A DNA stretch of 52,700 bases from Desulfosporosinus cupriresistens (lineage in GTDB: Bacteria > Bacillota > Desulfitobacteriia > Desulfitobacteriales > Desulfitobacteriaceae): NCBI RefSeq assembly GCF_001707885.1, contig NZ_MASS01000029.1, forward strand, positions 1 to 52,700, in the 5' to 3' direction. The position numbers and the translations under genes were made by a program. Below are positions 35,978 through 44,288 of the stretch, one piece after another. The stretch's first letter is position 1. Each line of letters opens with the position of its first letter. The notes beneath the pieces are model-generated. The model worked only from the letters and a program-made list of their open reading frames with translations, had not been told where the DNA came from and did not search any database.

Positions 35978-36811
35978 ATGAAAAAGTCAATCCCTGATTT
36001 CGAAAAAATGAAACGAGCTGGTGAGAAAATCAGCATGTTAACAGCGTATGATTATCCATCGGCACAGTTAGTCGAAAAGGCTGGCGTTGATATGATTCTT
36101 GTTGGCGATTCTTTAGGAATGGTGGTCTTAGGGTATGATTCAACAGTTCCAGTAACGATGGAAGAAATGCTTCATCATACTAAAGCGGTCTCCAGAGGTG
36201 CAACGCAAACGTTTGTAGTTGCCGATATGCCGTTTATGAGTTATGCTACCCTGGATCTTGCTATTCAGAATGCTGGGCGACTCATCAAAGAAGGCGGAGC
36301 GGATGCCGTAAAACTTGAAGGGGGATATCACCTGGTCCCCATTGTTCAGGCTCTCACGCGTGCAGGAATACCTGTGGTTGGGCACATTGGACTAACACCT
36401 CAAACAGCAAGTCAGCTCGGTGGGTTTAAAGTTCAGGGTCGAGACCTAGACAGTGCCAAGCAGTTAGTGGAAGATGGTCAAGCAATAGAACAGGCTGGGG
36501 CCTTTTTACTTGTTTTAGAGGCAATACCGCGGCAGGTTGCGAAGCAAATTTCCTTGGAACTGAAAATTCCTACGATTGGGATAGGGGCAGGACCGGATTG
36601 TGATGGGCAAGTCCTTGTGTTTCATGATTTATTGGGGCTTTTTGAACGGTTTAAACCTAAATTCGTTAAGCAATATGCTCAACTAGGGCATGACGCTGTT
36701 CAGGCTATCCAAGGATTTCATGAGGAGGTCAAATCAAGTATATTTCCTGCAGAGGAGCATACTTTTGGGTTGTCAAACGAAGTTATTGAAAAGCTTTATG
36801 GTGATAAATAA
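35978..36811 (+). CDS. panB: 3-methyl-2-oxobutanoate hydroxymethyltransferase
   Basis: First step of pantothenate (CoA) synthesis, adding a hydroxymethyl group to ketoisovalerate. 277 residues, normal length. MLTAYDYPSAQLVEKAG near residue 19, LVGDSLGMVVLGYDSTVPVT near 40-59 with the metal-binding Asp, KLEGG near 111, and GHIGLTPQ near 134. AAGGAGG precedes ATG. panC and panD are not adjacent. Confidence 0.96.
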   Translation: MKKSIPDFEKMKRAGEKISMLTAYDYPSAQLVEKAGVDMILVGDSLGMVVLGYDSTVPVTMEEMLHHTKAVSRGATQTFVVADMPFMSYATLDLAIQNAGRLIKEGGADAVKLEGGYHLVPIVQALTRAGIPVVGHIGLTPQTASQLGGFKVQGRDLDSAKQLVEDGQAIEQAGAFLLVLEAIPRQVAKQISLELKIPTIGIGAGPDCDGQVLVFHDLLGLFERFKPKFVKQYAQLGHDAVQAIQGFHEEVKSSIFPAEEHTFGLSNEVIEKLYGDK

Positions 36812-36944
36812 GATTAAACACTAAATAGTATGATTAAAGTTTAATAATTGATATCCTTACAGTATAGCTTTTTCTTTTAAATTTGATATAATATAATTGA
36901 TTTTTAAGAAATTCTATAATTGTTTTTGGAAGGATGGACTTGCA

Positions 36945-37406
36945 TTGAGATTAAAGGAAAAAACCCATCGGAAATTTGTCGAATTTTTTGAAAAGATTTC
37001 TTGTATGTATCAAGGTAAGGATTTCGAGTTAGCATATTCAGATATTCAACGAGAAACAGGGGCAGCAAGTGTCACTTTGAAGCGTGCCATTCAAGCTTTA
37101 GCAGAAGACGGAGTGATTGAAGTTAATCCGGGTCGCAACTCTAGATATGCACGTTTCCGGTTCCTCTTGATTTCTCAAAACACAGACGAGAAATCTTCAG
37201 AAGCTAGTGAAACCCGGAACTTAGAGGATTTCAATAACTCAAATAGGGCTCAGTCTGGAGGAAATTCTGAATCTGTTAATGAAGACGTCAGTGAACTTAC
37301 CCAGCTTGTTGATCATCTTCGTCGGCGTGTACGTAATCAAGAAATGGCAATTGCCTTACTTCAAGATCGTTTGGCAGAGATTGAAGACAAAATGCGGAAA
37401 CGATGA
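36945..37406 (+). CDS. Winged-helix protein with coiled-coil tail
   Basis: 153 residues from TTG at 36945, with GGAAGGA 10 nt upstream; a TTG at 36897 overlaps the promoter-like TATAAT at 36887-36892. Residues 20-72 read like a winged helix-turn-helix (SDIQRETGAASVTLKRAIQAL, then a GVIEVNPGRNSRY wing). A Ser/Asn-rich linker follows, then a heptad-like coiled coil near 110-153. Likely a DNA-binding regulator or replication-type initiator helper; no target seen. Confidence 0.7.
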   Translation: MRLKEKTHRKFVEFFEKISCMYQGKDFELAYSDIQRETGAASVTLKRAIQALAEDGVIEVNPGRNSRYARFRFLLISQNTDEKSSEASETRNLEDFNNSNRAQSGGNSESVNEDVSELTQLVDHLRRRVRNQEMAIALLQDRLAEIEDKMRKR

Positions 37407-37463
37407 TTTAATTTCCAAGCATTTGCTAGAGATTTTTTTGTATTGTGGTGTTATAATAAAACT

Positions 37464-37670
37464 ACATCCTGCCTTGTGCGTATGGATTACCATGGTTTTG
37501 ATCCTATCAAGTGACAAGGGAGCTAAATGCCAATCGATTACAACAGGCCCTGTTATTTTGGGAAGTTGGAAAGTTTGGACTAGGTGCCCACCTGCGAAAG
37601 CGGGGTCAGAAACCTGGAGTCTTACGGCAAGTTGGGGAAGGGTAGGGAATTTTCCTTACCCTTTTATTTT
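37464..37670 (+). ncRNA. Probable noncoding RNA, 6S-like
   Basis: No reading frame of merit, but a complete transcription unit: TATAAT at 37452-37457 and a terminator at 37638-37670 bound about 200 nt. CCTGCCTT (37468-37475) can pair with 37639-37646, closing a long rod. On the 3' side ACCTGC and GCGGGGT form a hairpin around a GAAA tetraloop, enclosed by GACTAGGT/ACCT-AGTC. Length and rod with a 3'-side hairpin suit 6S RNA, but sequence identity to known 6S was not checked. A leader riboswitch for the phosphatase gene is the other option. It fills most of the gap before that gene. Confidence 0.45.
37638..37670 (+). terminator. Terminator of the probable noncoding RNA
   Basis: AAGGGTAGGGA pairs with TCCTTACCCTT (11 bp, one G-U) and is followed by TTATTTT. 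Its left arm also pairs with 37468-37475, so two folds exclude each other. Confidence 0.7.
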
Positions 37671-37676
37671 ACTATC

Positions 37677-37838
37677 AGAAAGTATAAACTTCGTTATATA
37701 CTGCAAGTAGGGCTAATCCGTGCGAAGACAGTGTCTTCGCGGGCGCCAGCCAAGTTTTCTTTATATACTAGTAAGTATATCTTTTTGTTTCACACTTTCT
37801 CGAACATCTTTGTTCGATCATCTTCGTGATGCTCTAAA
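37677..37838. repeat. Cluster of hairpin repeats (copy 2 of the 41-bp element)
   Basis: 37711-37751 is the 41-bp GGCT/AGCC element with an inner GCGAAGACA/TGTCTTCGC palindrome. The preceding 37677-37708 resembles the AGAAAGTATA arm seen in copy 1. Two more small hairpins follow, CGAACA/TGTTCG at about 37804-37819 and ATCA/TGAT. No protein can be read. Together with the RNA above this accounts for the 477-bp gap. Confidence 0.55.
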
Positions 37839-37883
37839 CTTGAACGTTCTGTTTGAGTTATGAAGTGCTAAAGGGGTGTATTG

Positions 37884-38546
37884 ATGACACGGATCATACT
37901 AACTCGTCATGGACAGACCTTATGGAACATTGAAGGGAGAGTTCAAGGAAGTCTGGATTCTCCGCTTACCGAAAAGGGGATACTTCAGGCCCGTTCTTTA
38001 GCTTGTAGACTAAAGAACCAGGGTATTGACCATATCTATTCTAGTGATTCGCTGCGAGCAATCAGTACAGCTGAAGAGATTCGTCGAGAACTTGGACTTG
38101 AAAACTTATCAACAAATCCTGCGCTCCGTGAGTTTTCATTTGGAGAGTGGGAAGGGTGTATATGGCAAGAGTTACGGGTTGCCTATCCGGATATCTTTAA
38201 GATTTGGGACTCAGAACCGCACTTGGTCACTACCCCAGGCGGTGAAAACATGGAAAAAGTCCTCGAAAGAGCTTGGAAATTTTTGCAACAAATTATTAAA
38301 GACCATTCTGGGCAGACGGTTTGTCTTGTAACGCATGGGTTAACTTTAAAGTTGTTGGTTACGAAAGCCTTGGGCTTTGAGGTTCATGAGTGGGCAAAAA
38401 CACCCTGGCAACATAACACAGCATTAAATATTTTCGAAGTCAAAGATGAGCAGTGGACACCAATATTGCTTGGAGATTGTCAGCACTTAGATGAATTAGA
38501 GTTGAAATCGCCGTTGATAATTCCTCAAGAAGCTCACAAAGAATAG
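37884..38546 (+). CDS. Histidine phosphatase family protein
   Basis: Phosphoglycerate-mutase-like phosphatase, 220 residues. RHGQTLWN near residue 8 carries the catalytic His, EFSFGEWEG near 80 the acid residue, THGLTLK near 152 the second His. ATG at 37884 with AAGGGGTG upstream; a TTG three bases earlier is also possible. The family includes CobC and GpmB; there is no B12 operon beside it, so no symbol is given. Confidence 0.9.
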   Translation: MTRIILTRHGQTLWNIEGRVQGSLDSPLTEKGILQARSLACRLKNQGIDHIYSSDSLRAISTAEEIRRELGLENLSTNPALREFSFGEWEGCIWQELRVAYPDIFKIWDSEPHLVTTPGGENMEKVLERAWKFLQQIIKDHSGQTVCLVTHGLTLKLLVTKALGFEVHEWAKTPWQHNTALNIFEVKDEQWTPILLGDCQHLDELELKSPLIIPQEAHKE

Positions 38547-38561
38547 GTCGAATTAGTTTGT

Positions 38562-38606
38562 AAATTAAAGGGACAGCTGCTGGTCAGGCATCTGTCCCTT
38601 TAATTT
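38562..38606. terminator. Convergent terminator
   Basis: A 15-bp stem AAATTAAAGGGACAG/CTGTCCCTTTAATTT with a 15-nt loop between two convergent genes; arms are A/T rich at the ends, so it could serve both strands. Confidence 0.65.
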
Positions 38607-38642
38607 CGCATATACGTAGTAGTGATCCTGTTCCAGTCCTTG

Positions 38643-39665
38643 TTAGTCAATACTTCGTTCCCAGTCTTGATTGAATACCTGACCTAATTTGTCAGATGCG
38701 GTAGGAGAGGGAACAGTAATAGAAAACTCATGATTAGTGACAAAAGAATTGAATGTCCAACCTGAGCTGCTTAAAATGAACGACGAATTATCAAAAATTG
38801 CCAAGTTCATTCCGAGATCAGGTTGTTTCGGGTAATACCTAATGTGAACGCCATTTTCTTTTAACGTTGCTAATGTATCGGATGTTTTATTAGCGTTTGT
38901 TTGATTGACAATAATTCGAACATCACGACCTTTGGCTGCCGCATCAATTAAGGATTGTTTTAGATCAGGCTCTGTAATTTCCGAGATCTCTATCCAAATC
39001 GATTTTGTACTGGTTAAAATTTGTTCCGTTAGCTGCTGTTTAACATTGGCATTAAGGGCCAAGACAATGTTATCCTCCGGTAAAAGGGACGTTTTGGCGA
39101 CAGTTAAGGGAAAGGTAGTTGTGAATTCCCAATCTTTGGAAAATAAAGTCGCCGTTTTCCAAGCGGATCTTCCGGATAACTCTACGGCAAGATCATGAGC
39201 TAATAGCCCAGAGGTTGTCCAGGGAGGGCCATAGATGAGGGCCCGGCTTTGATCAATAATCATGTATTTGGTGTGGTCAATTTGTCCTTTTTGGGCGGGA
39301 TAAAACTGAATCGATACATTTTGGCTCTTTAATAAATCGAGTGTTCCACGATTTACTTTCTGCCATTGGTCTAAGAGAATGCGGACATCTATGCCTGAAC
39401 GAGATTTAGTGAGGAGAAGCTGAATGAGGCGAGGGTCGTCAAATTCTGCTTGCTCAACGTAGATTGACGTTTGTGCAGACTCAATGAGAGCTATCGTTTG
39501 ATTATAGATGGCATCTTTATCAATAAAAAGTGCTTCAGCTGGCAGTTTAGAAATGGGTGCAACTTTAGGAGCTAGTTTTGGAATTTTAAACGAGCAACCA
39601 CTTAATAACAAGATACTAAAAAACAGTAGAAAGAGAATAGAAAAGACGAATCTGCGTTTTGACAT
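38643..39665 (-). CDS. Phospholipase-D-like lipoprotein
   Basis: 340 residues from ATG at 39665 (GGGAGAAG upstream; TTG at 39683 overlaps it). Lipoprotein signal with LLSGC, Cys24. Two PLD-type domains: the first has HTKYMIID near residue 131, a full HxK(x4)D motif; the second, with WIEISEITEPDLKQSLIDAA-type start, has NLAIFD where HxKxxxxD should be. So only one HKD half is intact. Members include nucleases and lipid enzymes; substrate unknown. Divergent from the M28 peptidase gene. Confidence 0.85.
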   Translation of the reverse strand: MSKRRFVFSILFLLFFSILLLSGCSFKIPKLAPKVAPISKLPAEALFIDKDAIYNQTIALIESAQTSIYVEQAEFDDPRLIQLLLTKSRSGIDVRILLDQWQKVNRGTLDLLKSQNVSIQFYPAQKGQIDHTKYMIIDQSRALIYGPPWTTSGLLAHDLAVELSGRSAWKTATLFSKDWEFTTTFPLTVAKTSLLPEDNIVLALNANVKQQLTEQILTSTKSIWIEISEITEPDLKQSLIDAAAKGRDVRIIVNQTNANKTSDTLATLKENGVHIRYYPKQPDLGMNLAIFDNSSFILSSSGWTFNSFVTNHEFSITVPSPTASDKLGQVFNQDWERSID

Positions 39666-39843
39666 GGCACATACTTCTCCCAAGGCTAAAAATATTGTCT
39701 ATATTATACCATATGTGTCCAAAAGGTTGAAAGTATTGAGAGGCATAACCTTAAGAAGTTTTTCATACCAGTTAGAAAGCATTAAGTTTTGGTTCTCTAT
39801 AAAAATGGGCAAGGTGAGTTTACAGTTTGAAAGGGCAGAGGCT

Positions 39844-42153
39844 ATGAAGCTTAACAAGACGAGTGTGATTGTATTAATAGCGATTTTGAGTCTCTTGGCA
39901 ATTCCATGGCTTCTTTATTCGAAAACTAATATTTCGCCGATTCCCGATGATCCAACATCAGGGTTTTCAGCTGCGGCAGCATATGAACATGTGAAATATC
40001 TGGTCCAAAAAGTTGGCCCCCGGCCTGCGGGAAGCAAGCCGGAATTGAAAGCTTCTCAGTATATAAGTTATGTGTTAAGTCAAAATGGCTGGAAGGTACG
40101 TGAACAACCCTTCAGCAAGGTCGTCGTTCGAGAAGCCTCAGTCCTAGAAAGAGAACAACAGGTCGAATTGATTAATAGCCAGAATATCATTGCCGAATTG
40201 CCGGGAACACGCCCCGACACTATTATAGTTGGGGCGCATTACGATTCTGCAAATCTAAATGCTCCTGGGGCTGTGGATAATGCTTCAGGTGTTGGGGTTT
40301 TACTAGAACTGGCTAGAGTCCTGAGTAAAGAGCCTCATGAAGAAACTTATCAACTTATTTTTTTTGGAGCAGAAGAATATGGATTATTGGGGTCACAATT
40401 TTATGCGTCTCAAGCTGACTTATCAGCTGTTCGATGGATGCTCAATCTTGACATGGTTGGAACCCCGCTGGAAATAGAGGTTGCAGGTAAAAAGTCAGCT
40501 CCGCCAGAGTTAATTAAGCAAGTTGCGGCTTTAGCTAGTCAGAGTCATATCCCCTTCCATATTAGCCGCGATTTTATCCTAATGACCCGTGAAAGTTCTC
40601 AAGGAGGTGCAAGCGACTTCAGCTCTTTCTTGGATCAGGGAATTCCAGCTCTTGGACTAGGTATTTCTGGTCGACCTGCGGGGTATTTTCATCGACCAGA
40701 AGATCTATTAGATCGCGTCTCTTTGGAGGATATGCAGAAAGTCGGAGATTATAGTAATCGATTACTAACGACTGTCAAATTAGAGAAGATTGGGCCGAGT
40801 GTATGGGATGAACTATATTTACCTTTTCAAATTGGAAATCATGTGTTTATTCTACCTAGTCATGGAATTCGTATCGTCACCTTTTTAACGTTTATTTTTA
40901 CAGGTCTGATTTTAATAAAGTATATTAGAAAAAGTTCGGAAAAACATAGAGTAAGTTGGCAAAAAGTATTGGGGATTTTAGGAATCACACTATTGCTCAG
41001 TCTGATTGTGACAGGCTTAAGTGGGATCGGGGAGAATCTTTGGCATTTGATTAAACATGTCCAATTATTGTACTACGCCTATCCTGTGTTCTTTGTTATG
41101 GCCCGTATTGGGATTGGCTTAGGGACATTTATTCTTCTTGCGGGTTGGTTTTATAAGCTTCCTTTAACCCGGAATCCTCAGATCTATTGGTTTGTCGGAG
41201 TAGTATTGCTCTTAGGAGCGAGTTTAGTGTTAGCGCTCATCCGGATTGACCTGGCATTTCCCTTTGTTTTTTGGCTTCTGTGCCTAGATTTACAGTATTT
41301 CTTACCAAACATTATCTTGGTCTTAATCGGTCCATATTTCATCTATTGGCTCCACTTTGAGCTTTTGAATTCGCAACAATGGGTGAGCTTCTACACAGCA
41401 ATTCATAAATATTTTATAATTTTTGTGGTGATTTATAGCTTACTACTTGTTCCCTTCTTTTTATCTGCCTTACATATGGCGATCACAAAGACACAATTAT
41501 CGAAGAAACTATTGTCTCATTTAAGAAAGCCAGCGTTAGTGGTTACTGGGTTACTGATTTTATCGCTAGGCCTAGTTCCTGTTTATACAAGAGATTACCC
41601 ACAGGCAGTTATAGTTAGGGAAGAGTGGACGGGGAGCAACGGTGGAGTAGTGCATATTTTCTCTGATGAACCTCTTCCTCACCAAGTAGTGAGTGATCTC
41701 GGCGGACAGGAAGGAAAGAGCCAATATGTACCTATCCAAAATCAAAAACCACCAATACGCGTCGATACATCTGTGGAAGAGAAAAACAAAGATTCACAGA
41801 GAATCCTCGATATTTCATTTAAACTTAGCTATACGAGTGAACCATATTTGATTAGGCTCAAATTGGAAAGTACGTCCCCGTTTGATGTTCAAACCGACGA
41901 ATTTTTACCAATATCCAAACTTCCTAAAAAATTGCAACTGAAAGGTGTACAACAACCCTCTGGAAAATATTCAATCACCTTACAGAGGACGCCTCCGCAT
42001 CGAAATATTATCCAATTGTCGATTAAAACACAGAGTGTAATGACGTGCTCTCTAGAAGCGACGTTCCCTGATCCCTCACCTCGAATACAAATTCAACATG
42101 CTCTCTTATCCGTAGATTACCAGATCCAGTATAAAGAAAGTTATGATTTGTAA
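39844..42153 (+). CDS. Membrane M28 family zinc metallopeptidase
   Basis: 769 residues from ATG at 39844 (AGAGG just upstream); the frame is open far upstream through the divergent gene but no other start has a ribosome site. N-terminal anchor at 7-25, then an M28 aminopeptidase domain: GAHYDS (His132), AVDNASGVG, FFGAEEYGLLG (catalytic and metal Glu), NLDMVG, and FHRPEDL near 284. Residues 335-590 hold about seven helices and 600-769 form a soluble C-terminal domain. The layout resembles ER-type M28 peptidases (Fxna/Pfl-like), rare in Firmicutes as far as I know. Confidence 0.88.
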   Translation: MKLNKTSVIVLIAILSLLAIPWLLYSKTNISPIPDDPTSGFSAAAAYEHVKYLVQKVGPRPAGSKPELKASQYISYVLSQNGWKVREQPFSKVVVREASVLEREQQVELINSQNIIAELPGTRPDTIIVGAHYDSANLNAPGAVDNASGVGVLLELARVLSKEPHEETYQLIFFGAEEYGLLGSQFYASQADLSAVRWMLNLDMVGTPLEIEVAGKKSAPPELIKQVAALASQSHIPFHISRDFILMTRESSQGGASDFSSFLDQGIPALGLGISGRPAGYFHRPEDLLDRVSLEDMQKVGDYSNRLLTTVKLEKIGPSVWDELYLPFQIGNHVFILPSHGIRIVTFLTFIFTGLILIKYIRKSSEKHRVSWQKVLGILGITLLLSLIVTGLSGIGENLWHLIKHVQLLYYAYPVFFVMARIGIGLGTFILLAGWFYKLPLTRNPQIYWFVGVVLLLGASLVLALIRIDLAFPFVFWLLCLDLQYFLPNIILVLIGPYFIYWLHFELLNSQQWVSFYTAIHKYFIIFVVIYSLLLVPFFLSALHMAITKTQLSKKLLSHLRKPALVVTGLLILSLGLVPVYTRDYPQAVIVREEWTGSNGGVVHIFSDEPLPHQVVSDLGGQEGKSQYVPIQNQKPPIRVDTSVEEKNKDSQRILDISFKLSYTSEPYLIRLKLESTSPFDVQTDEFLPISKLPKKLQLKGVQQPSGKYSITLQRTPPHRNIIQLSIKTQSVMTCSLEATFPDPSPRIQIQHALLSVDYQIQYKESYDL

Positions 42154-42221
42154 GGAAAATTAATCCTGCATACGTTGTAGAAATAAGGGGAAATATAAAA
42201 AGTATGAGGAGGGTAAAATAA

Positions 42222-42461
42222 ATGTATAAAACTATAGCAGTTGAAGAAGGACTAGCGAATGTTACACAGGCCCTTCATAATGCAGGATTTAAAACTACCC
42301 CTTTAGAAGGAGAAAAATTGCAGAATGTCCGGGCTGTTGTCGTCAAAGGGGACGGAACAGATATCTTAGCGCCTGAATGGCCTGTTAAAATGCCAATTAT
42401 CAATGCAGCAGGTCGGAGTGCAGATGAAATCGTGGACGTTCTTCGAGATCGTCTCTCTTAG
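42222..42461 (+). CDS. YkuS family (UPF0180) protein
   Basis: 79 residues with the family layout: IAVEEGLANVTQALHNAGF at the start, then VVVKGDGTDIL near 45 and a PIINAAGRSADEIVD end. ATG follows AGGAGGG. Cytosolic, function unknown. Close to the peptidase gene but with its own 68-bp gap. Confidence 0.9.
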   Translation: MYKTIAVEEGLANVTQALHNAGFKTTPLEGEKLQNVRAVVVKGDGTDILAPEWPVKMPIINAAGRSADEIVDVLRDRLS

Positions 42462-42650
42462 ACGCTTAAACTTAAAACTGTAAAACATAGCGAAATTGTC
42501 CTACTTCCCGTCTTCCGACTCGATGGTCAGTGTTTGAGTTCGGTGCTCGATTCAGGTATTTCTTAATGGTTTTGCTAACCTCGAGGAATTACTTGTTTTC
42601 GAATCACGAATTTTGCACTACGAACATTGATTTTAGGGGACGGTTTTTTA

Positions 42651-42680
42651 GTGCCAATATGGGATATGTTTCCATATAAT
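42651..42680 (+). promoter_or_regulatory. Promoter of the micro-ORF unit
   Basis: GTGCCA, an 18-bp spacer and TATAAT fits sigma-A. The same place reads CATATAATA (42673-42681), which fits the sigma-K -10 consensus CATANNNTA, so a late sporulation promoter is also possible. Nothing else is recognised in 42462-42650. Confidence 0.45.
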
Positions 42681-42717
42681 AAACTAGAAATGATCTCTTT
42701 AGGAAGGAGTTGCTCTT

Positions 42718-42774
42718 ATGTTCTTTGGCGTTATCCCCTTTGCTTTGGGTTTTGGGTTAGGGCCTTGGTACTAA
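42718..42774 (+). CDS. 18-residue hydrophobic micro-ORF
   Basis: ATG at 42718 with AGGAAGGAG 8 nt upstream, 18 codons then TAA. The product is hydrophobic and Gly/Phe rich (ends GFGLGPWY). It is bounded by a promoter and a terminator, so the whole unit is about 180 bp. It recalls tiny Gly-rich spore proteins, but no family is claimed. Confidence 0.5.
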   Translation: MFFGVIPFALGFGLGPWY

Positions 42775-42808
42775 AGATTTCGTCTCAATTTATAATAAAA
42801 CTCGAATT

Positions 42809-42832
42809 AAGGAAGCAAAAGCTTCCTTTTCC
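42809..42832 (+). terminator. Terminator of the micro-ORF unit
   Basis: AAGGAAGC, loop AAAA, GCTTCCTT, then TTCC; 8-bp stem, 35 bp after the micro-ORF. Confidence 0.65.
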
Positions 42833-42903
42833 TCGTGTTTCACGGTATATTTTTAGGGACGTTCATCTCATATTAAGGGAAGACCGGAAAGCGAGGAAGA
42901 TAA

Positions 42904-44178
42904 ATGACCGTTTCAAAAGTGTTTCTTAAACAAAATCGTAAAAAGAGGCTTGAGCAGGGACATCCTTGGGTGTATCCAGGTGAAATCGAAAAGATAGAGG
43001 GAGATCCTCAAGGTGGAGATATTGTACATATTGTTAATCATGCTGGGCATTTTTTAGCCCAAGGTTTTTATAACCCACTATCCCAACTCAAAGTACGCGT
43101 TGTGACCTATTCTGAAAATGAAGTCGATGAAAACTTATTTTTTGATAAAATTGAACAAGCTTGGAAGCGGCGGCAGTGGTTATTGCCGGAAGTTTCATCC
43201 TGCCGGGTTGTTCATGGAGAAGCTGATTTCTTGCCAGGGTTGATTATCGATAAATATGAAGATGTGCTGGTGGTACAAATTCTTTCTCTGGGGATGGAAG
43301 TGCGTCGACAATGGATCTTTAAGGCTTTAAAGAAGATTTTTAGGCAGCGGGGAATCTATGAACGGAGCGATGTTCCGGTTAGACGGCTCGAAGGGCTTGA
43401 GGAAAGAGTAGGTTTTATTGAGGAGCCCTTTGACACCAAAGTAACGGTTCGTGAAAATGGACTAAGTCTCTTGGTGGATGTTGCTGAGGGGCAGAAAACA
43501 GGCTATTTTTTTGATCAACGAGAAAATAGAGCTGCTTTGAAACCTTTGATGTCAGGGTGGGGGCTTCGGCATGGTATTCAAGTGCAGGAAAATGGACATC
43601 CCCTAGATACGAAAGGAAAAGAAATTAAAAATCCTTTTTGGAACGGTGCCGAAGTCTTGGATTGTTTTTCGCACACAGGTTCATTTATGTTACATGCTTG
43701 TCTTTTTGGAGCCAAAAAGGTGACCTGTTTAGATGTTTCAGAGAAAGCTATAGAAATGGCCAAAGGTAATGCTTTGCTTAATGGGTTTCTTCATCGAACT
43801 GAATTTGTGGCAGCCAATGCTTTTGATTTTTTGCGTGAACAGGTAAAACTTAAAAAATCGTGGGACGTCGTCATTTTAGATCCACCTGCGTTTGCCAAAA
43901 ATCGCCAAGCTTTACAAGGGGCCATACGGGGGTATAAAGAAATTAACCTACAGGGTATGAAATTGGTACGTAACGGGGGAATCTTAGTAACTGCCTCATG
44001 TTCCTATCACCTAAGTGCCACACTTTTTCTGAATATGCTCCAAGAGGCTGCCCGTGATGCGCATAGAGTGTTGCGACTTGTAGAATTCAGGCGTGCTGGT
44101 ATCGATCACCCCGTGCTTCTTGGAAGTGAAGAAACTGACTATCTAAAATTCGCGATTTATGAAGTATTTGATCGGTAA
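42904..44178 (+). CDS. Class I SAM-dependent rRNA methyltransferase, RlmI-like
   Basis: Likely methylates 23S rRNA cytosine (RlmI-type). 424 residues. N-terminal PUA-like domain (residues 1-75, HPWVYPGEI near 21), then an EEDxT-type middle part with YFFDQREN near 203, SAM motif I LDCFSHTGSF near 255, and catalytic motif LDPPAFAKNR near 325 with CSYHLS near 365. About 25 extra residues (near 222-248, HGIQVQENGHPLDTKG) sit between YFFDQREN and motif I. ATG after GAGGAAG. Confidence 0.9.
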   Translation: MTVSKVFLKQNRKKRLEQGHPWVYPGEIEKIEGDPQGGDIVHIVNHAGHFLAQGFYNPLSQLKVRVVTYSENEVDENLFFDKIEQAWKRRQWLLPEVSSCRVVHGEADFLPGLIIDKYEDVLVVQILSLGMEVRRQWIFKALKKIFRQRGIYERSDVPVRRLEGLEERVGFIEEPFDTKVTVRENGLSLLVDVAEGQKTGYFFDQRENRAALKPLMSGWGLRHGIQVQENGHPLDTKGKEIKNPFWNGAEVLDCFSHTGSFMLHACLFGAKKVTCLDVSEKAIEMAKGNALLNGFLHRTEFVAANAFDFLREQVKLKKSWDVVILDPPAFAKNRQALQGAIRGYKEINLQGMKLVRNGGILVTASCSYHLSATLFLNMLQEAARDAHRVLRLVEFRRAGIDHPVLLGSEETDYLKFAIYEVFDR

Positions 44179-44288
44179 TTATAACAAATGACTTTGTTAT
44201 GGATCCTTCTTGACATATATATAGAAATATATCTCTATGCAAGGGTCAGTATTTGACATATAATAGCAAATATGGAGGAGGGCAAGGG

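Noticed and set aside
37279..37829. Frames of 143 and 81 codons across the RNA and repeat region
   Set aside because: They lie over a structured RNA, terminator and hairpin repeats, without ribosome sites or recognisable domains.
39508..39843. Long N-terminal extension of the M28 peptidase
   Set aside because: It is antisense to the PLD-like gene start, lacks a ribosome site, and the anchor helix follows ATG 39844 directly.
42627..42929. 100-codon plus-strand frame
   Set aside because: It overlaps the promoter, micro-ORF and terminator of a better unit and has no ribosome site; composition is not protein-like.
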